Assembly (NCBI GenBank): GCA_023438965.1
Contig: JAEXPB010000191.1
Location: 1-6,246, forward strand
Source of the DNA: Bacillota bacterium
GTDB taxonomy: Bacteria; Bacillota; Clostridia; Saccharofermentanales; UBA5734
DNA: 6,246 nucleotides
Direction of reading: 5' to 3'
The notes beneath the pieces are model-generated. The model had not been told where the DNA came from. It worked only from the letters and a program-made list of their open reading frames with translations, and searched no databases. Shown here piece by piece: positions 5,885-6,246 of this stretch. How positions within the stretch are numbered: the first letter of the stretch is position 1; each line of letters begins with the position of its first letter. Made by a program: the position numbers and the translations under genes.

Positions 5885-6246
5885 ATGAAATTGAACGTCA
5901 TCAAAATCCTGGTCCAGCCGGCGGACATGTACACCTATTGGCTGGACAATACATTGGAAGGCATCTATCGGGAAGCAGCCCGTAAGAACATGGAAATTGA
6001 ATTCCTGAATTTCGGTTGCCCCAACGGTGGCCTGACCGACCTGGCCAATAAGCATTATCCGGTCCTATTGATAGGCTATTCGACAGCCTGGATGACCAGT
6101 GCCCTGGCCACCTTGCATGAACAGGGATTCCAGCCGATCATCGTCAGCGCCCAGCCGCCGGCTAACGCGCACACCTTCCATGCTGTCAAATTTGAGCTTG
6201 AAGAAGCGGTGACCGCCATGATGCAGCATTTGCAAAGTGCCGGCCG
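5885..6246 (+). CDS. Sugar-sensing regulator with LacI/PBP-like domain, N-terminal part (truncated by window end)
   Basis: An open frame of 120 codons runs from ATG 5885 to the window edge without a stop. AAGGGGA lies 4 bases before the ATG. The protein starts directly with an alpha/beta fold ('MKLNVIKILVQPADMYTYWL') rather than a helix-turn-helix. 'PVLLIGYSTAW', 'FQPIIVSAQPP' and 'VKFELEEAVTAMMQHLQSAG' resemble the first half of the LacI/XylR periplasmic-binding-like effector domain, where a '[FL]D...A...A..HL...G' block precedes the second strand. Proteins of this form often end in an AraC-type DNA-binding domain, as in XylR of E. coli; that part would lie beyond the window. It could also be a solute-binding component, but no signal peptide is present. 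It lies 169 bases after the hydrolase, behind a probable terminator; no convincing promoter was found in that gap. It may control the hydrolase. The assignment is by fold pattern only. Confidence 0.6.
   Translation, partial: MKLNVIKILVQPADMYTYWLDNTLEGIYREAARKNMEIEFLNFGCPNGGLTDLANKHYPVLLIGYSTAWMTSALATLHEQGFQPIIVSAQPPANAHTFHAVKFELEEAVTAMMQHLQSAG

Overview
The window is ordinary bacterial chromosomal sequence of moderate to high G+C, with compact genes, strong Shine-Dalgarno sites and sigma-70/sigma-A type promoters in AT-richer gaps. The short type I mannose-6-phosphate isomerase end, the 'ISKYLN' style LacI regulator and the strong ribosome binding sites suggest a Bacillota (Firmicutes) bacterium. 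This is inference from protein style only. No tRNA, rRNA, CRISPR array, insertion sequence or phage gene was seen. It looks like a carbohydrate-use locus.

Layout: (1) 3-179, + strand, is the C-terminal end of a mannose-6-phosphate isomerase. (2) 184-1245, 1353-2375 and 2503-3510, all on the - strand, encode a zinc alcohol/polyol dehydrogenase, an aldo/keto reductase broken by one in-frame stop, and a LacI-family regulator. (3) 3511-3732 is a divergent promoter region. (4) 3733-5715, + strand, encodes a 660-residue cytoplasmic clan GH-A glycoside hydrolase (GH5-like). (5) 5885 to the end, + strand, begins a LacI/PBP-type sugar-sensing protein with no N-terminal DNA-binding domain, perhaps an AraC-type regulator cut by the window edge.

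The regulatory logic is unusually readable. A 17-base operator (GAGCGAAACGTTTCGTT on the - strand) fills the spacer between the -35 and -10 boxes of the aldo/keto reductase promoter. A 16/17 copy lies just downstream of the -10 of the lacI-type gene's own promoter. The simplest model is that this regulator represses itself and the reductase-dehydrogenase operon. The hydrolase has a separate + strand promoter (TTGACA-17-TACACT), followed by a perfect palindrome and embedded in an imperfect 47-base direct duplication, so another regulator may control it, perhaps the one starting at 5885.

Together the genes suggest import of a small beta-glycoside or oligosaccharide, intracellular hydrolysis by the GH, and oxidation/reduction of the released sugar by the NAD(P)-dependent enzymes, with the mannose isomerase feeding fructose-6-phosphate to glycolysis. 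Substrate identity cannot be read from the sequence. The most notable points are the single stop in an otherwise intact reductase, the operator architecture, the terminator-like hairpin inside the opposite-strand isomerase gene, the repeated promoter segment, and the very high third-position G+C of the dehydrogenase.
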